DNA of 64,000 nt, from contig CM068546.1 in assembly GCA_035048495.1 (NCBI GenBank), forward strand, positions 18,916,046-18,980,045, read 5' to 3'. Shown here in pieces: positions 10,182 to 20,579 of the stretch (the first letter of the stretch is position 1; every line of letters begins with the position of its first letter). A model generated the notes under the pieces. It ran no database searches and had not been told where the DNA came from. It saw only the letters and a list, made by a program, of their open reading frames with translations. The translations under genes were made by a program, and so were the position numbers. The stretch is from Euptelea pleiosperma (Eukaryota > Streptophyta > Magnoliopsida > Ranunculales > Eupteleaceae).

Positions 10182-11050
10182 TGTAAGGGAAAATTCTCAC
10201 ACCCCCTTGAAATACGCACTATATCAGATGTCTCCCCCAAATCCGCCTGATCTGACTGCTCCGCCGACCAAGTAGTTGTCTGGCTTGAGGTGATCGTCTG
10301 TACTCCTGTACGATCCGATAAGCTTGCCGGCAAGCCTGTCTCCTTATCCGAGTCGTCCGATGTCACCTGCAAAATAGCTCCGTTGGTGGGAAATCCACCG
10401 TAGAGCCTCCGATGCTTAAGTCAGAATCCTTCAAGAACCTCTCAAATCTTCTCTCTTCGCCCTTTCCTCCCCCAGATTGCTTGCCTTCCCTCTTACTGTA
10501 GCTTTCTATTTAAAGGATATGCGACCCCTTACGTGTCCAAGAGCATGATAGAGGTCGTACCAATCAATCTAGACATCTTTGTCTTATATGTGACATGTCG
10601 TAGATCGTGTTTTGTTGGGGAAGTACAATAGGTGGTTGTTTTCTGTTCGTTGCTCAGGCCCTGCTTTCCATTTGGCCGACTAGCCGTGATATAAGTGTAA
10701 TCGGCGTAGTCGGCCAGACCTTCATCATGCTTCAACCAATCAACACTACATCATTCCCAAGTCGGCCAACCTTTCATCGTGTACAAGTTGGCCAACCCAT
10801 CATTGTGTTGGAGTCGGCCAACCCAGTACAGTCGGCTAAACATTCATCATTATCACGTCGACCAACCCATACAGTCGACCAGGCATTCATCATTATCACG
10901 TCGGCCAACCCATACAGTCAGCCAGGCATTTATCATTATCACGTCGGCCAAATTATCGTTATGAATAAGTCGGCCATTCGGTCAAAGTACTTTGGGACAC
11001 GTGTCATCATTGTAAGAACTCACGTGTACCGTCTGAAAATACCCATTATA
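10182..11050 (+). repeat. 3' LTR (869 bp)
   Basis: Copy of 5868-6767 starting at TGTAAGGG. The end has drifted from CCCTTACA to CCCATTATA. The 13 bp before it (CTTTGGTGGTTCA) are identical to the 13 bp before the 5' LTR, although one lies in element interior and the other in host-side copia DNA. Confidence 0.9.
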
Positions 11051-11640
11051 GTCCTTCTTGCTACCCTTTATGGGAGATCGACTTTAGCGATCTACGCCTC
11101 TTCAGTTGTAAGGGCGATTCGAGTGGTTGGTTTGAGTAGCAGCCTTGCTTTGTGCTTCATCAACATTGAAGTTACGTTCCTCTTCAATCTCGGTTGAGAG
11201 GTAACTTTGTTTATTGAGAGATTTCTCTTTAAAAAATGCTCTCCATATTGATTTAATACATCTATACCTATTACCCTACTTGAGTTAGGATTAGTCTTGA
11301 CTGAGCAAGAGTTTGGTTGCAACTTTACTCTGTTCTATCGATTGCGATCAAGATCGGGTCCTTAACCCTATTCAATATTGTAAGGTTGCTTAAATATTGA
11401 ATTAGAAAGGTGATAGCTCATAAGAGCTTTTGGAAAGTGGATGTAAGTGTTGCGACATCGAACCACTTTATATCTTTGTGTTGTGGATTGTTGTCTTTAT
11501 TCTCTATCACTTTAAGTTGATTAATATATTTTGATTCAAGCATATTAGCAATCAACTTAGGATAATTTTAATAGACCTATTCAGCCCCCTCTAGGTCTTC
11601 TCGTATCAATATCAAGGGAACTTCACCTTGTACATCTATC
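11051..11640 (+). mobile_element. Ty1/copia (Sirevirus-like) LTR, right half
   Basis: Continues the LTR broken at 5867. It ends with TTCAGCCCCCTCTAGGTCTT and CTCGTATCA, a form typical of Sirevirus-like LTR 3' ends (CACCCCCCTCTAGG...). No gag or pol of this copy lies beside it, so it is a solo LTR. A clean target duplication could not be found. Confidence 0.65.
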
Positions 11641-12017
11641 TTAAAATATGTTCTTCACGTGTGAGCCTTCCGGTGTCAGAGTGACCTAAATTCTTCGCAA
11701 GCGGATGGTTGTGAAGGCCGCACTGAACTTGAACTTTCTACTCATCGCTTATCGAAAGTTTAATTCCTTTCAACGCAAAAGGGCACTCACACTGTTTTGT
11801 ACTAGTTCGCCGAATATTAGGCTTCTTCTTGAATTTTCCCTTACTTTTCTGGTCCCTAAACTTTTCACCTCTCCCACAAGCAAATGTGATTCTAGGGGTA
11901 CCCGAGTCAGCGCCGTCTTATTTTTTAATTACAATAATTGTCCCATCAATTTTCCCAACATGTCGATACCATTTAACAAGTTCATCACGAGTGTTAAAGA
12001 TCATGTAGCAAACTTGT
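11640..12017 (-). pseudogene. MULE (FAR1-type) transposase, N-terminal part
   Basis: Read on minus: FNTRDELVKWYRHVGK, ITFACGRGEKFRDQKSK, CECPFALKG, then CGLHNHPLAKNLGHSDTGRL and TREEHIL. This is the FAR1 DNA-binding region with its C...C...HxH zinc module, followed by the GHSxAGRL/EE link that precedes the KPREIL part at 5345. Three in-frame stops are present; the one before KVQVQCG stands where the family has Trp (TGG to TAG). Together with 4465-5345 and 3173-3300 it forms one split transposase. Confidence 0.85.
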
Positions 12018-12220
12018 AAGCCAAAAACATACATAATTTGTTGAAATAAAAGAAAATTAACAAAATGAGATCAATGAATAACATACCATATCAATTATAA
12101 AGTGACATGTTGCATCGCTAGTAAGACATTTTGATCCGGGGTAACATCATTACTTGGGTTTCTAATGCCAAAAACATAACACAATAAGGAAAAATATTTA
12201 AAAATTGAGTAGCATATCAG
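12018..12220 (-). other. AT-rich 5' flank of the MULE transposase
   Basis: On minus this holds a possible upstream exon ending near 12090 and an AT-rich intron-like stretch up to 12018. I see no recognisable domain here. Confidence 0.3.
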
Positions 12221-12510
12221 TCAATTGGATCCAACCAAAATTGATGCATCCATTTCGATTGGGTCTAACCGACACGTATGCCTTTCGGTTAGATACAACC
12301 AATGAACATAAATGACAAGTTTTAAAAAAATTAGCACGGTCGATTATATCTAACTGAAATTACTTCATCCATTCCGGTTGGATCCAACCGAAGTTACATC
12401 ATATATTTGGTTGAATCCAACCAACTTATCATAAAGGTCAACTTCTTACAAATTTATCAGTCGGTTGGATCCAACCAAAATATGATGTAATTGTGGTTGA
12501 ATCCAACCGA
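12221..12510. repeat. Palindrome array, right copy (TCGGTTGGATCCAACCGA family)
   Basis: At least eight copies of a 16-18-bp palindrome at 20-60-bp spacing. The best are CGGTTGGATCCAACCG (12375-12390), TCGGTTGGATCCAACCA (12461) and GGTTGAATCCAACCGA (12495-12510). Others, such as CGATTGGGTCTAACCG and CGGTTAGATACAACCA, are diverged. The array is just upstream of the MULE transposase 5' end, which fits sub-terminal binding sites, but no terminal inverted repeat could be fixed. Confidence 0.85.
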
Positions 12511-12654
12511 AAGGGATGCAAAACTTGTCAATGTCGAGAAACTGATACGATGAGTTGCAAACACTCACACGTGATGCAAAAAAATAGGACAGAGATGCCA
12601 GCAATGGCGAAGTTATCTTACCGGTGAAAGAAGATGTTTGTAGAAAGTTCTCTT

Positions 12655-12666
12655 TCACTTAAGTGA
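12655..12666. repeat. 12-bp palindrome TCACTTAAGTGA
   Basis: Perfect palindrome about 105 bp upstream of the likely PPR start codon, between the MULE palindrome array and the PPR gene. Function unknown. Confidence 0.4.
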
Positions 12667-12771
12667 GCTTTCCACTTCGTTTTTGCATCTAGAATTCTAG
12701 ATTCTCATGTGTTATTAAACCAAAAAGGACACGGTCTTGGCTTCCCTCAGCCATGGCGTAGCAAATTAGCA

Positions 12772-13691
12772 ATGCCAATGCTTAGGGTTGTGAAATCCAG
12801 AACGAGACTACCTTCTCATCTCTTCTTTTCCCGCCCTCTATCTTACCCAAACCACCCAGAAGAACCTCTAAGTCTCACACACCAACTCCTCTCTCTCTTG
12901 AAACAATGCGATTCTCTAAAATCCTTGAAACAAATCCACTCTCAAATGCTCGTCAACTCTATTCACAAACACAATTTCCTCCTCTCGAAGCTTGTCGATC
13001 TCAAAGACTTCCCCTACGCTCTCCTCCTCTTTTCTCGAATTCCCGAACCCAACGACTTCTCATACAACGTCATGATTCGTGGCCTAACCAATACATGGCA
13101 CAACTTCTCTCTCGCTCTCCATTTCTACTACGAAATGATTTTTTCAGGCCAAAAACCCAATAATTTCACCTACCCATTCTTACTCATCTCCTGTGCCAAC
13201 CTCCCATCCTTGGATCGTGGTAGGATGGCACACTCCTCAATTTTCAAATTTGGTTTGGACTCTGATTCTCACGTTGCTCACACATTGATCACTATGTACT
13301 CTAGATGCGGTGAATTGCACTATGCGCGAAGGGTGTTTGATGAAATTTTTGAACGAGATTTGGTTTCTTGGAATTCGATGATATCCGGATACTCGAAGAT
13401 GGGTTTTGCAGCGGAGGCCGTGAGATTGTTTAGGAGAATGAGGGTAGCAGGTTTCGAGCCAGATGGGATGACTTTGGTGAGTGTTCTTGGAGCATGTGGG
13501 GATCTAGGGGATTTAAGTTTGGGTAGGTGGGTCGAGAGGTTCGTAGAGGGAAATGGAATTGAGTTGAATTCGTTCCTGGGGCCTGCATTGATTGATACGT
13601 ATGGGAAATGTGGGGATTTGGATTCCGCGAGGAGGATTTTTGATGGAATGCCGAAGAGAGATGTGGTTGCTTGGAATGCCATGATCACAGG
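12772..13691 (+). CDS. PLS-class PPR protein, exon 1 (At2g34400-like)
   Basis: Exon 1 encodes an Arg-rich targeting-type start (MPMLRVVKSRTRLP), then successive pentatricopeptide repeats: LKQIHSQMLV, PNDFSYNVMIRGLTNTW, LITMYSRCGELHYARRVFDE, DLVSWNSMISGYSK, LIDTYGKCGDLDSARRIF, DVVAWNAMITG. The wording closely follows what I remember of Arabidopsis At2g34400. An in-frame ATG at 12709 exists. I prefer 12772 because the joined product is then 623 residues, near the roughly 620 of that homolog, and starts with a plausible organelle signal. PPR proteins of this class bind organellar RNA in a sequence-specific way. The exon ends at 13691, before a GC donor. No stop or frameshift is seen. Confidence 0.92.
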
Positions 13692-14909
13692 GCAAGTAAT
13701 TTGTACATTGCTCTTCGTTTTTATCTTTGCATTTCTCTCACATTATAGTTAGTAGAGAGTTAGGATTTTAGTGACTGAGATAGGTTAAGCAGAAGGTGCC
13801 AGCTTTCTAAGTTGGTAAGTTGAAACCACGACCTGCCTTCCCCACCCGCCTTCACCTACTGACCACCCGCTTCCGTACCAAAAAAAAAAGAATACTTTAT
13901 TTTAGATCAACTTCTTAGACATTAATGGGTTCGGCATAAAATGTTGTTCAAATCTTAACCCACGGCACCTATCTTAGTGATTGAAACTCATTTTCCATGT
14001 GTTAGTCTGAATCTATCAGCATTTTGATTTCTCTCATTAGAGCTCCAATGATAGATTGCTGTCATTTTCCGTCATGTAGGGGTTTGAGGAAGGAGAGGAA
14101 CTGTAGAGCTTTTGATGATAGTTAGGAAGATTGTCACCGCATTAGCCTTTTTTTAGGCCCTTCTGTTCTTTTGGTCTAAAAGTTCCTTAGAATGTAGAGG
14201 ACTTTTATTTGAGGATTTTGTCTTTAGGTGGGACTCTTTTGTATAGGTGAAGGTGGTCTCGTGTCTATTCTTCCTCTGTTTTTCTTTTTGGCTTCTCGTT
14301 TTGCAAAAGGTGGTCTTCTCGACCCCCTAACCTTTTGTTTTTTCCTTGTTGCTCGTTTCAATAAAACTATACTCATCGACCAAAAAATATTAGTAGAAAG
14401 CCAATTGTACAGCCTGCTAATGCTATTGAAGAAGGATTTATTGGACATGAGTTTCTTGTTGGCAGTAATTACAATCTATAAACAGAGTACCTATGAATGT
14501 GAAGGACATGTATGGGGTGGGATCCACCATTTGGTGATAGCCACTAGGAAATCTGCACAGAAGATTGAACTGACTGGGTGATTTTAGCCATGTGATTACT
14601 AGACTTCTCTTGTTGGTTCAGTCTCAATCGCCATATCTCTCCATCCTGACGAAAGATGCCACATGTTGGATGATTAGTCATCTGATTGAGTTGAGTTTTG
14701 ACATAGGAGATCTTCTAGGTGATGTACCTACCAAATGGTGGATACTACTGCCCAACATGTGTGCCATTTCTACGGCTATGATGTTTATAGAACATATGTA
14801 ATCCTTAAGACGGGGACCTTGGATTTTCACAATTTCAAATGTTTTTTGATTGAATAATTGTTGTCAATAGAATTGTATACTAATTATTTATTTTATCAGA
14901 TCCAAACAG
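13692..14909 (+). other. PPR gene intron with GC donor (GC-AG)
   Basis: The exon/intron border reads ACAGG/GCAAGTAAT and the acceptor CCAAACAG/GTATGC. This phase gives MITG followed by YAQNG, as expected in a PPR repeat. The nearby GT at 13696 gives no in-frame join with either AG at 14899 or 14909. The 1,218-bp intron has open frames (such as 14228-14581) without any recognisable protein. Confidence 0.75.
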
Positions 14910-15861
14910 GTATGCACAAAATGGAGCATCAGATGAAGCAATCACACTATTCCATGACATGAGAGGAGCTGGTGTGGACCCAGATAAGATCACACTGATA
15001 GGTTTACTATCAGCGTGTGCCTCAGTTGGAGCTCTAGACTTAGGAATGTGGGTAGATGCATATTCATCACAAAAAGGCTTACAACAAGACATCTACATTG
15101 GCACGGGTTTAATCGATATGTACGGCAAGTGCGGAAGCGTAGACCATGCACTCCAAATCTTTGAGCGCATGCCCCAGAAGAATGTGGTCTCTTGGAATGC
15201 CATGATCTCAGCCCTTGCTGTACATGGAAGGGCCCAGGAGGCCATATCACTATTTAAGCGCATGTCGGAGGAGGATAGAGTGGTCCGTCCGGATAACATC
15301 ACGTTTGTGGGAGTTCTTTCTGCATGTGTGCATGCTGGATTGGTTTATGAGGGCCGTCGGTTGTTTGATTTGATGGAATCCACATTTGGACTGGTCCCGA
15401 AAATTGAGCACTACTCTTGCATGGTTGATCTTTTGGCACGAGCGGGACAATTACACGAAGCGTGGGAATTCATTCAGAAGATGCCTGAAAAGCCTGATGC
15501 AGTCGTATTAGGGGCATTGCTTGGTTCCTGTAGGAATATTGGTAATGTGGAGGTCAGTGAACAAGTAATGCACCTGCTTCTAGAGTTGGAGCCTTTGGAT
15601 TCAGGAAGCTATGTCATCTCATCAAAGATATATGCAAATTCAAAGAGGTGGGATGATTCGGCGAGGATGAGAGGGTTGATGAGAGAGAGGGGTGTCACTA
15701 AGACTCCAGGTTGTAGCTGGATTGAGATTGCGAATCAATTTCATGAATTTCACGCTGGCGATGATTTACATCATAGATCAAGAGAGATTCACCAAGTGAT
15801 TAACTTGCTAAATGAAGATATGAGGATGGAGGGATACCTTCCAATGATTGATATTCTGTAG
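14910..15861 (+). CDS. PLS-class PPR protein, exon 2 with E/E+ tail
   Basis: Continues exon 1 in frame: YAQNGASDEAITLFHDM, DKITLIGLLSACASVGALDL, GLIDMYGKCGSVDHALQIFE, VVSWNAMISALAVHG, ITFVGVLSACVHAGLV, KIEHYSCMVDLLARAGQLHEA. The E region follows (LLGSCRNIGNVEVSEQ, SGSYVISSKIYANSKRWDD). Then comes an E+ region (TKTPGCSWIEIANQFHEFHA, GDDLHHRSREI), and it stops without a DYW deaminase domain. E/E+ proteins usually act in organellar C-to-U editing by recruiting partners, though the target here is unknown. It ends at a TAG (15859-15861). Confidence 0.92.
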
Positions 15862-17316
15862 TGTGGCAAGGATGGAGGTCTCTTTCTGCCCATCCAAGCT
15901 TACCAATTACCAAACAAAATGCTTGGAGTTTTTTGGGTTTTATCAGCTGGGTGAAATAGGGAATTGTGTTAGTGTCCTAACCTATTATCTGTGCATGGCC
16001 CAAGGAACATCAATCTGGACAGTTCGATCAGTTGGCCAACTCTTAGATAGGAACATAAGCAGAACTATCATGATAAAAATCATGTCTGATGGATGAACTT
16101 CTCTTGAAACCTTGACATACTTTTTGAGCTTTCTAAGTTCTTAGCCCTTTGTCAGACTGTTAACGGTGTCTGATCCGTATGATTTTCGGTCTATTGTACC
16201 CTGAAGAGGCAGCCTGAGGGTCCAGATCAATGTGCAAGAGGTATCGGCTGAAGGAAGAAAGTGTCAAGTGAAGCCCATTAATTGATTTCTTGTGTCTACT
16301 TCTAACATTGTCATTTGAGCTTGTAAATGGCTATTCGAGGGAGTATGCAGTACCTTACGCCTATGACAGTGGTAGCCTTACAGTTGTTAGAAGAGTTTTT
16401 GAGTGCGATATTGGGCTGAAGTTTGTAGTCAGAAGGCGGAATCTTTTGAATGACTGGTTGAGTTTTTTTGGAATAGCATGTCTGCATGTAGAAGAATGGG
16501 GTTGTTTTGAAGGCAAAGAACTAAATGGAGAAATTTACGGATCACAGGCACGACTCATCCAGGGGAAGAACTTCTGATCTCCAGGTCTTGTTGCATTTGC
16601 AGAACGATTTGCACTAGCGGTTTAAAGACGCGACCCCCGACTGGTTGCCCAACCTTGTCGGATCAGAACTGGACAGGCAGATCAAACATTTTTGTTTCTG
16701 ACCTTGAACAGGATGTCTCCACTGTGATGCCTCGGTCCCCAGAGTCCAGCGGGCCGACCCAAAACTCAAATTCCAGGCATGATATGGAAAAAAGCAAAAT
16801 AGTCATATCTACAAAAATACAAATTTCGCCCCTCACTTCAATAATATGTCAAACTATGTCCAATTATGAAGTCGTCATCGATTCAATTAATGTAAGTTGA
16901 AATTGTTCAATTAGGTCAAAGTCAATATCAATAGGGCCCACATCTCAATGAGAATCCCTTTAACTTAAAAAAAAATTGTAATTTTTTCAAGGCAAATTCT
17001 GACATAATAAACTTGTGAAAATCATAACTGAATTGCTTTAAATAAAAAATTTGGAGCTTCAAAGGATGTAAAAAACTAGAAACATAATAGAATATAGGAA
17101 AATTACACAAAGCGCTCAGTCATAATATTTGCACATACAATATCGGTGCCCTAGGGTGAAAGGCCCCAAACAATAATTTCAGCGGGGTTCTCTGTTGGTG
17201 AAAGCCTTAAAGAACTTGATGCTCAGGGATGTTCTCTGTGGGTGAAAAGGTCAAAAGGTCATAAAGACCGCTCGGGTGGGTTGTTTGTGGCCTTTTCGTC
17301 ACGTATATTGCATTAA
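15862..17316 (+). other. 3' flank of the PPR gene, no gene seen
   Basis: Contains the likely 3' UTR and intergenic DNA. Short open frames (16290-16577, 16655-16900) show no recognisable domain. Confidence 0.5.
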
Positions 17317-18085
17317 TAGGGCTGTCAAAGGGCTAGGTCAAGGTAGGGCCTAGCTCGACCCTCATTTATAAGAGCGAGGCCCTAACCCAGCCCTAGCCCT
17401 TGGAGGGCCTGAACTGGCTAGGCCCTAGCCCTACCAGCCAGGACTTCGGAAAAGAGGAATAAAAATATATTTTTTTAAGTAAAAAGTGGATGCTTGGAAA
17501 TTTTATTTAGCTTGGGAAACGTGCTTACTTGGTTTAATTTATGTGAATGATCCTTGATTTTTCATCATAGGGTTCACACACCAAGGTTTAAAAATAAAAC
17601 TTTTTAGTATCTTTAAAAATCTTGATGAATGCACAATAAAATAACTGATACATTATAAATTTGCATGAAAAAATTGTTCCTAATATGGGCGTCGCCATTT
17701 TTTGGAATGCCCAAAACCGTTCCTAATTTTGGAATGGCTCAACCATTTGGAAACGATCCAAAACCATTTTAAAATTGTACATTTTTTCAAAAAATTGCAC
17801 AACCTGATTTAGTTTTAAATATACGACGCACCAAGAGTGTCGGTTTCTGAAAACTTTGGGGAATGTAATTTTTTTTAAAAAGAACATAGATAAAGTGGGT
17901 AGTGTGAGGCTGGGCTCGACTAAGTACTACCCTGGCCTCCATTTTAGAAGGGCCATACATAATTTGCCCGGCCTGGTCTTAAGGGCTTGAAGTTTATAAA
18001 AAAAAAAAAAAAGTTCTCATTTTAGGACTTTCAAAGGGACGGACTGGGCCGGGCCCCCTTACAAGAGGGCTAGATTGACATCCTA
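17317..18085. mobile_element. hAT-like non-autonomous element
   Basis: Left end TAGGGCTGTCAAAGGGCTAGG; right end ...TTGACATCCTA, whose complement is TAGGATGTCAA. Both sub-ends are rich in GGGCC/GGCCC blocks (GGCCCTAGCCC, GGGCCGGGCCC), a well-known look of plant hAT-type non-autonomous elements. No transposase is inside. The expected 8-bp target copies (TGCATTAA / GTCATGAG) do not match convincingly. Confidence 0.55.
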
Positions 18086-18239
18086 GTCATGAGGATCGAG
18101 CTGGATTGAGGGAAGGAATCTGGCAGAGTTTACAATGCTTTCTTTAATAATGTTATTTTTTTATATTTGGATATGCAATAAGACTTAGATCTAAGATAGG
18201 ATGTATTTTTGGTTTAAACATGATATGATCTTGCGGGAA

Positions 18240-20110
18240 TTACTAGAAAGTCCGTAGTGTACGCAACACCCGACCAATCTAAGCCGTAGGAATACTTTCA
18301 GTACTAATTGATATTGCTTTATCAAATGATGGACCTGTAAGTCTTGTTTGGTTACTTTTGCTTTTGACTTTGTTTAAAATCAGAATGAAAAGACGATAAT
18401 GCCCTTATCCTTGATTGACAATGCACATTTCCTCGTTTAGGATGCCTGAAGACTTAATCCATTTGAAATATTTTTGACATCCGTTTCACCATTATTATTG
18501 GTTCAACAAGCTTCAACTAATTCATTGAAAATTGTGTTAGTTCAATCAGTTTGAGCTCAATACTCAATCTACTTAAAATAAAATACCGGCTTAACAAAAA
18601 TGGTTATAGGAATAGAAAGGATATTGAGAGTAAAATAGAATTTCAGACATGCCTTACAAAATAGAACTAGCTTGTAGGTTTTAAGGTTTAGTATTAAAAT
18701 TTTAAGGTTTCACCATTGTTACATGGGTTTTTCATTGAGATACATTTTTTCATCATCTCTTTATTATAGTTTAACTACGTTAGTAGTTCAACTAAGTTGA
18801 GCTCAAAACTCAAACTGGAAACAAAGATAGACATCATGAAAATGGTATTGGTTCAACTAATTTGGTGAAAATGGTACTAATTCAACCCGTTTGGTGAAAA
18901 CAGTACTGGTTCAACCATTTTTGAGAATATCATTACTAAAACTTCAGAGAAAATTCTTGCTTAACAAAAATGAAAGTGATAGCCATCTTATTCATGTTCT
19001 TCCTTCTTCCTTCTTCCTTCTTCTTTCTTCACATTCTTCTTTCTTAACTGAACTTTGAAACCAACGTTGCCTTCTTTAATCACTTTCAATGGCACATAGT
19101 TGAGTAGTTTCTTTGCAAGAATTTTTTTCGTCTTTGTTGAGATATATTTTCTCACCATCTCTTCATTATTGTCTCACTGTATTATTAGTTCAATCAAGTT
19201 GAGCTCAATACTCAAACTAGAAACAAATACCGACTTTATAAAAATGGACTAATTCAACTAAGTTGAGTGGTTCTTTTGAAAAAAAATCTGTTAATTTCAC
19301 CATTGTTACAGGGGGTTCTTCTTCATTGAGATGCATTTTCCCATCATCCATTCATTATAATCTAACTGTGCTAGTGGTTCAACTAAGTTGAGCTCAATAC
19401 TCAAACTGAAAATAGAAACAGACATCATGAAAATGGTACTAGTTCAACCAGTTTGGTGAAAATGGTACTAGTTCAACTAATTTCGTGAATATCATTACAA
19501 AAACTTGAGAGAAGATTCTTGTTTAACGAAAATGAAAGTGATAACCATCTTCTCCACCTTCTTCCTTCTTCATCTTCTTCTTTCTTAACTGAACCTTGAA
19601 ACCAACGTTGCTTTCTTTATTCACCTTCAATGGCGCATAGACAAGCTGCAAAGAGTTGTAGAGAATAACCAAGTTGCTACAAAATAGACGACTATAAGGA
19701 AATCTTTAGAACCGACATCACCTTCATCTTTCTTCACCTTGAACGGAGGATAGAGGAGCTATGAAGAGCTGTAGAAGAAAGAAATGGACAAAAAGAGTTG
19801 TGGAGGAGGGAAATAGCTGTAGAGGAAGAAAATGGAGGCAAAGAGCTGAACTAAACTTCGTTGAAGTTGACTGACGTACGTATACGGTATTGTGTGCCAG
19901 CCAAACTTCAAATCAAACTGATGCTATATCAATTAAAACTGACAATCGCTAGAGGGTAGTATGGGCATTTCAGAGGAAATTGGATGGTAACCTTAAAAAA
20001 GGCCTTAATGGGCAGACGATTAAACCAAAGTGTCCATAGTTTTGTAGAGGGGACTTAATGGACTGTACTTTTGTAAATATGGACTTAAAAGTAATTTTCC
20101 CTATGATCTT
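18240..20110. repeat. Internally repeated AT-rich unit
   Basis: Two long direct copies, about 18711-19099 and 19298-19640, share CACCATTGTTACA, GTTCAACTAAGTTGAGCTCA, ACATCATGAAAATGGTACT and a CTTCCTTCTTC run, and both end TTCAATGGC.CATAG. Partial copies lie at about 18520-18600 and 19139-19265. GTTCAACTAAGTTGAGC is a near palindrome. No coding is seen. It is probably a degenerate repeat of TE origin, class unknown. Confidence 0.6.
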
Positions 20111-20579
20111 TCATAAATTTATTGAGTAATGAATGTCAAATGGTGAAAATTTTCTTTATTTACTTATTAGCAAAATTCTGCCTACCCCATGCATATCTCC
20201 CTCTGTACTTAACAAATTCGACAAGGTTAATTTTTTGTGTTTCTTATGGTTGAGGCCACCTCCCTGTAGAAGTTTAGAAGAAATGAACAGCATCTACTAT
20301 TTTTCTCATATTCCTTCGATTTTTTGACCTTCTTAAACTTGTGAATTTTTTAGTTATCTTTTCAATCCCAATTGAATCACTTTGTTTTCTAATCGGAGTG
20401 ATTTTATATGGTTGTCACACTATAGGATTGCCAAACAGGGTTCTATCTGTAGGTTTCTTGAAGTACGACTTCGGACCTTTTGTTCTTTAAATTTTTGTTC
20501 CATATTACCCCTAGGGAAAAGTACACAATATTCCCTTATCTTTCTAGTTTCCAGATTGGAGTCTTAGGTCTCCAAAATA

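Larger units (their letters stand above)
5868..11050 (+). mobile_element. Non-autonomous LTR element with gag-like and coiled-coil ORFs
   Basis: Two long direct repeats bound it: 5868-6767 and 10182-11050. The first begins TGTAAGGG and ends CCCTTACA, a perfect 8-bp inverted end pair. The second begins TGTAAGGG and ends in the diverged CCCATTATA. The 3.4-kb interior codes a PF04195-type protein and a coiled-coil protein but no protease, integrase, RT or RNase H. It is thus a non-autonomous (LARD-like) element. It sits inside a copia LTR that sits inside a MULE transposase. The flanks GTTCA/GTCCT match at only 3 of 5 positions, so a target duplication is not secure. Confidence 0.88.

Noticed and set aside
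5868..11050. Complete autonomous gypsy element
   Set aside because: No protease, RT, RNase H or integrase motif found in any frame of the interior.
12709..12771. Upstream ATG as the PPR start codon
   Set aside because: In frame, but it adds 21 residues without targeting character and makes the protein longer than the family norm; 12772 fits better. Not excluded by sequence alone.
13697..14899. GT-AG splice for the PPR intron (donor GTAATT at 13696, acceptor at 14899)
   Set aside because: The join is out of phase with exon 2. Only GCAAGT at 13692 with the AG at 14909 gives the expected repeat.
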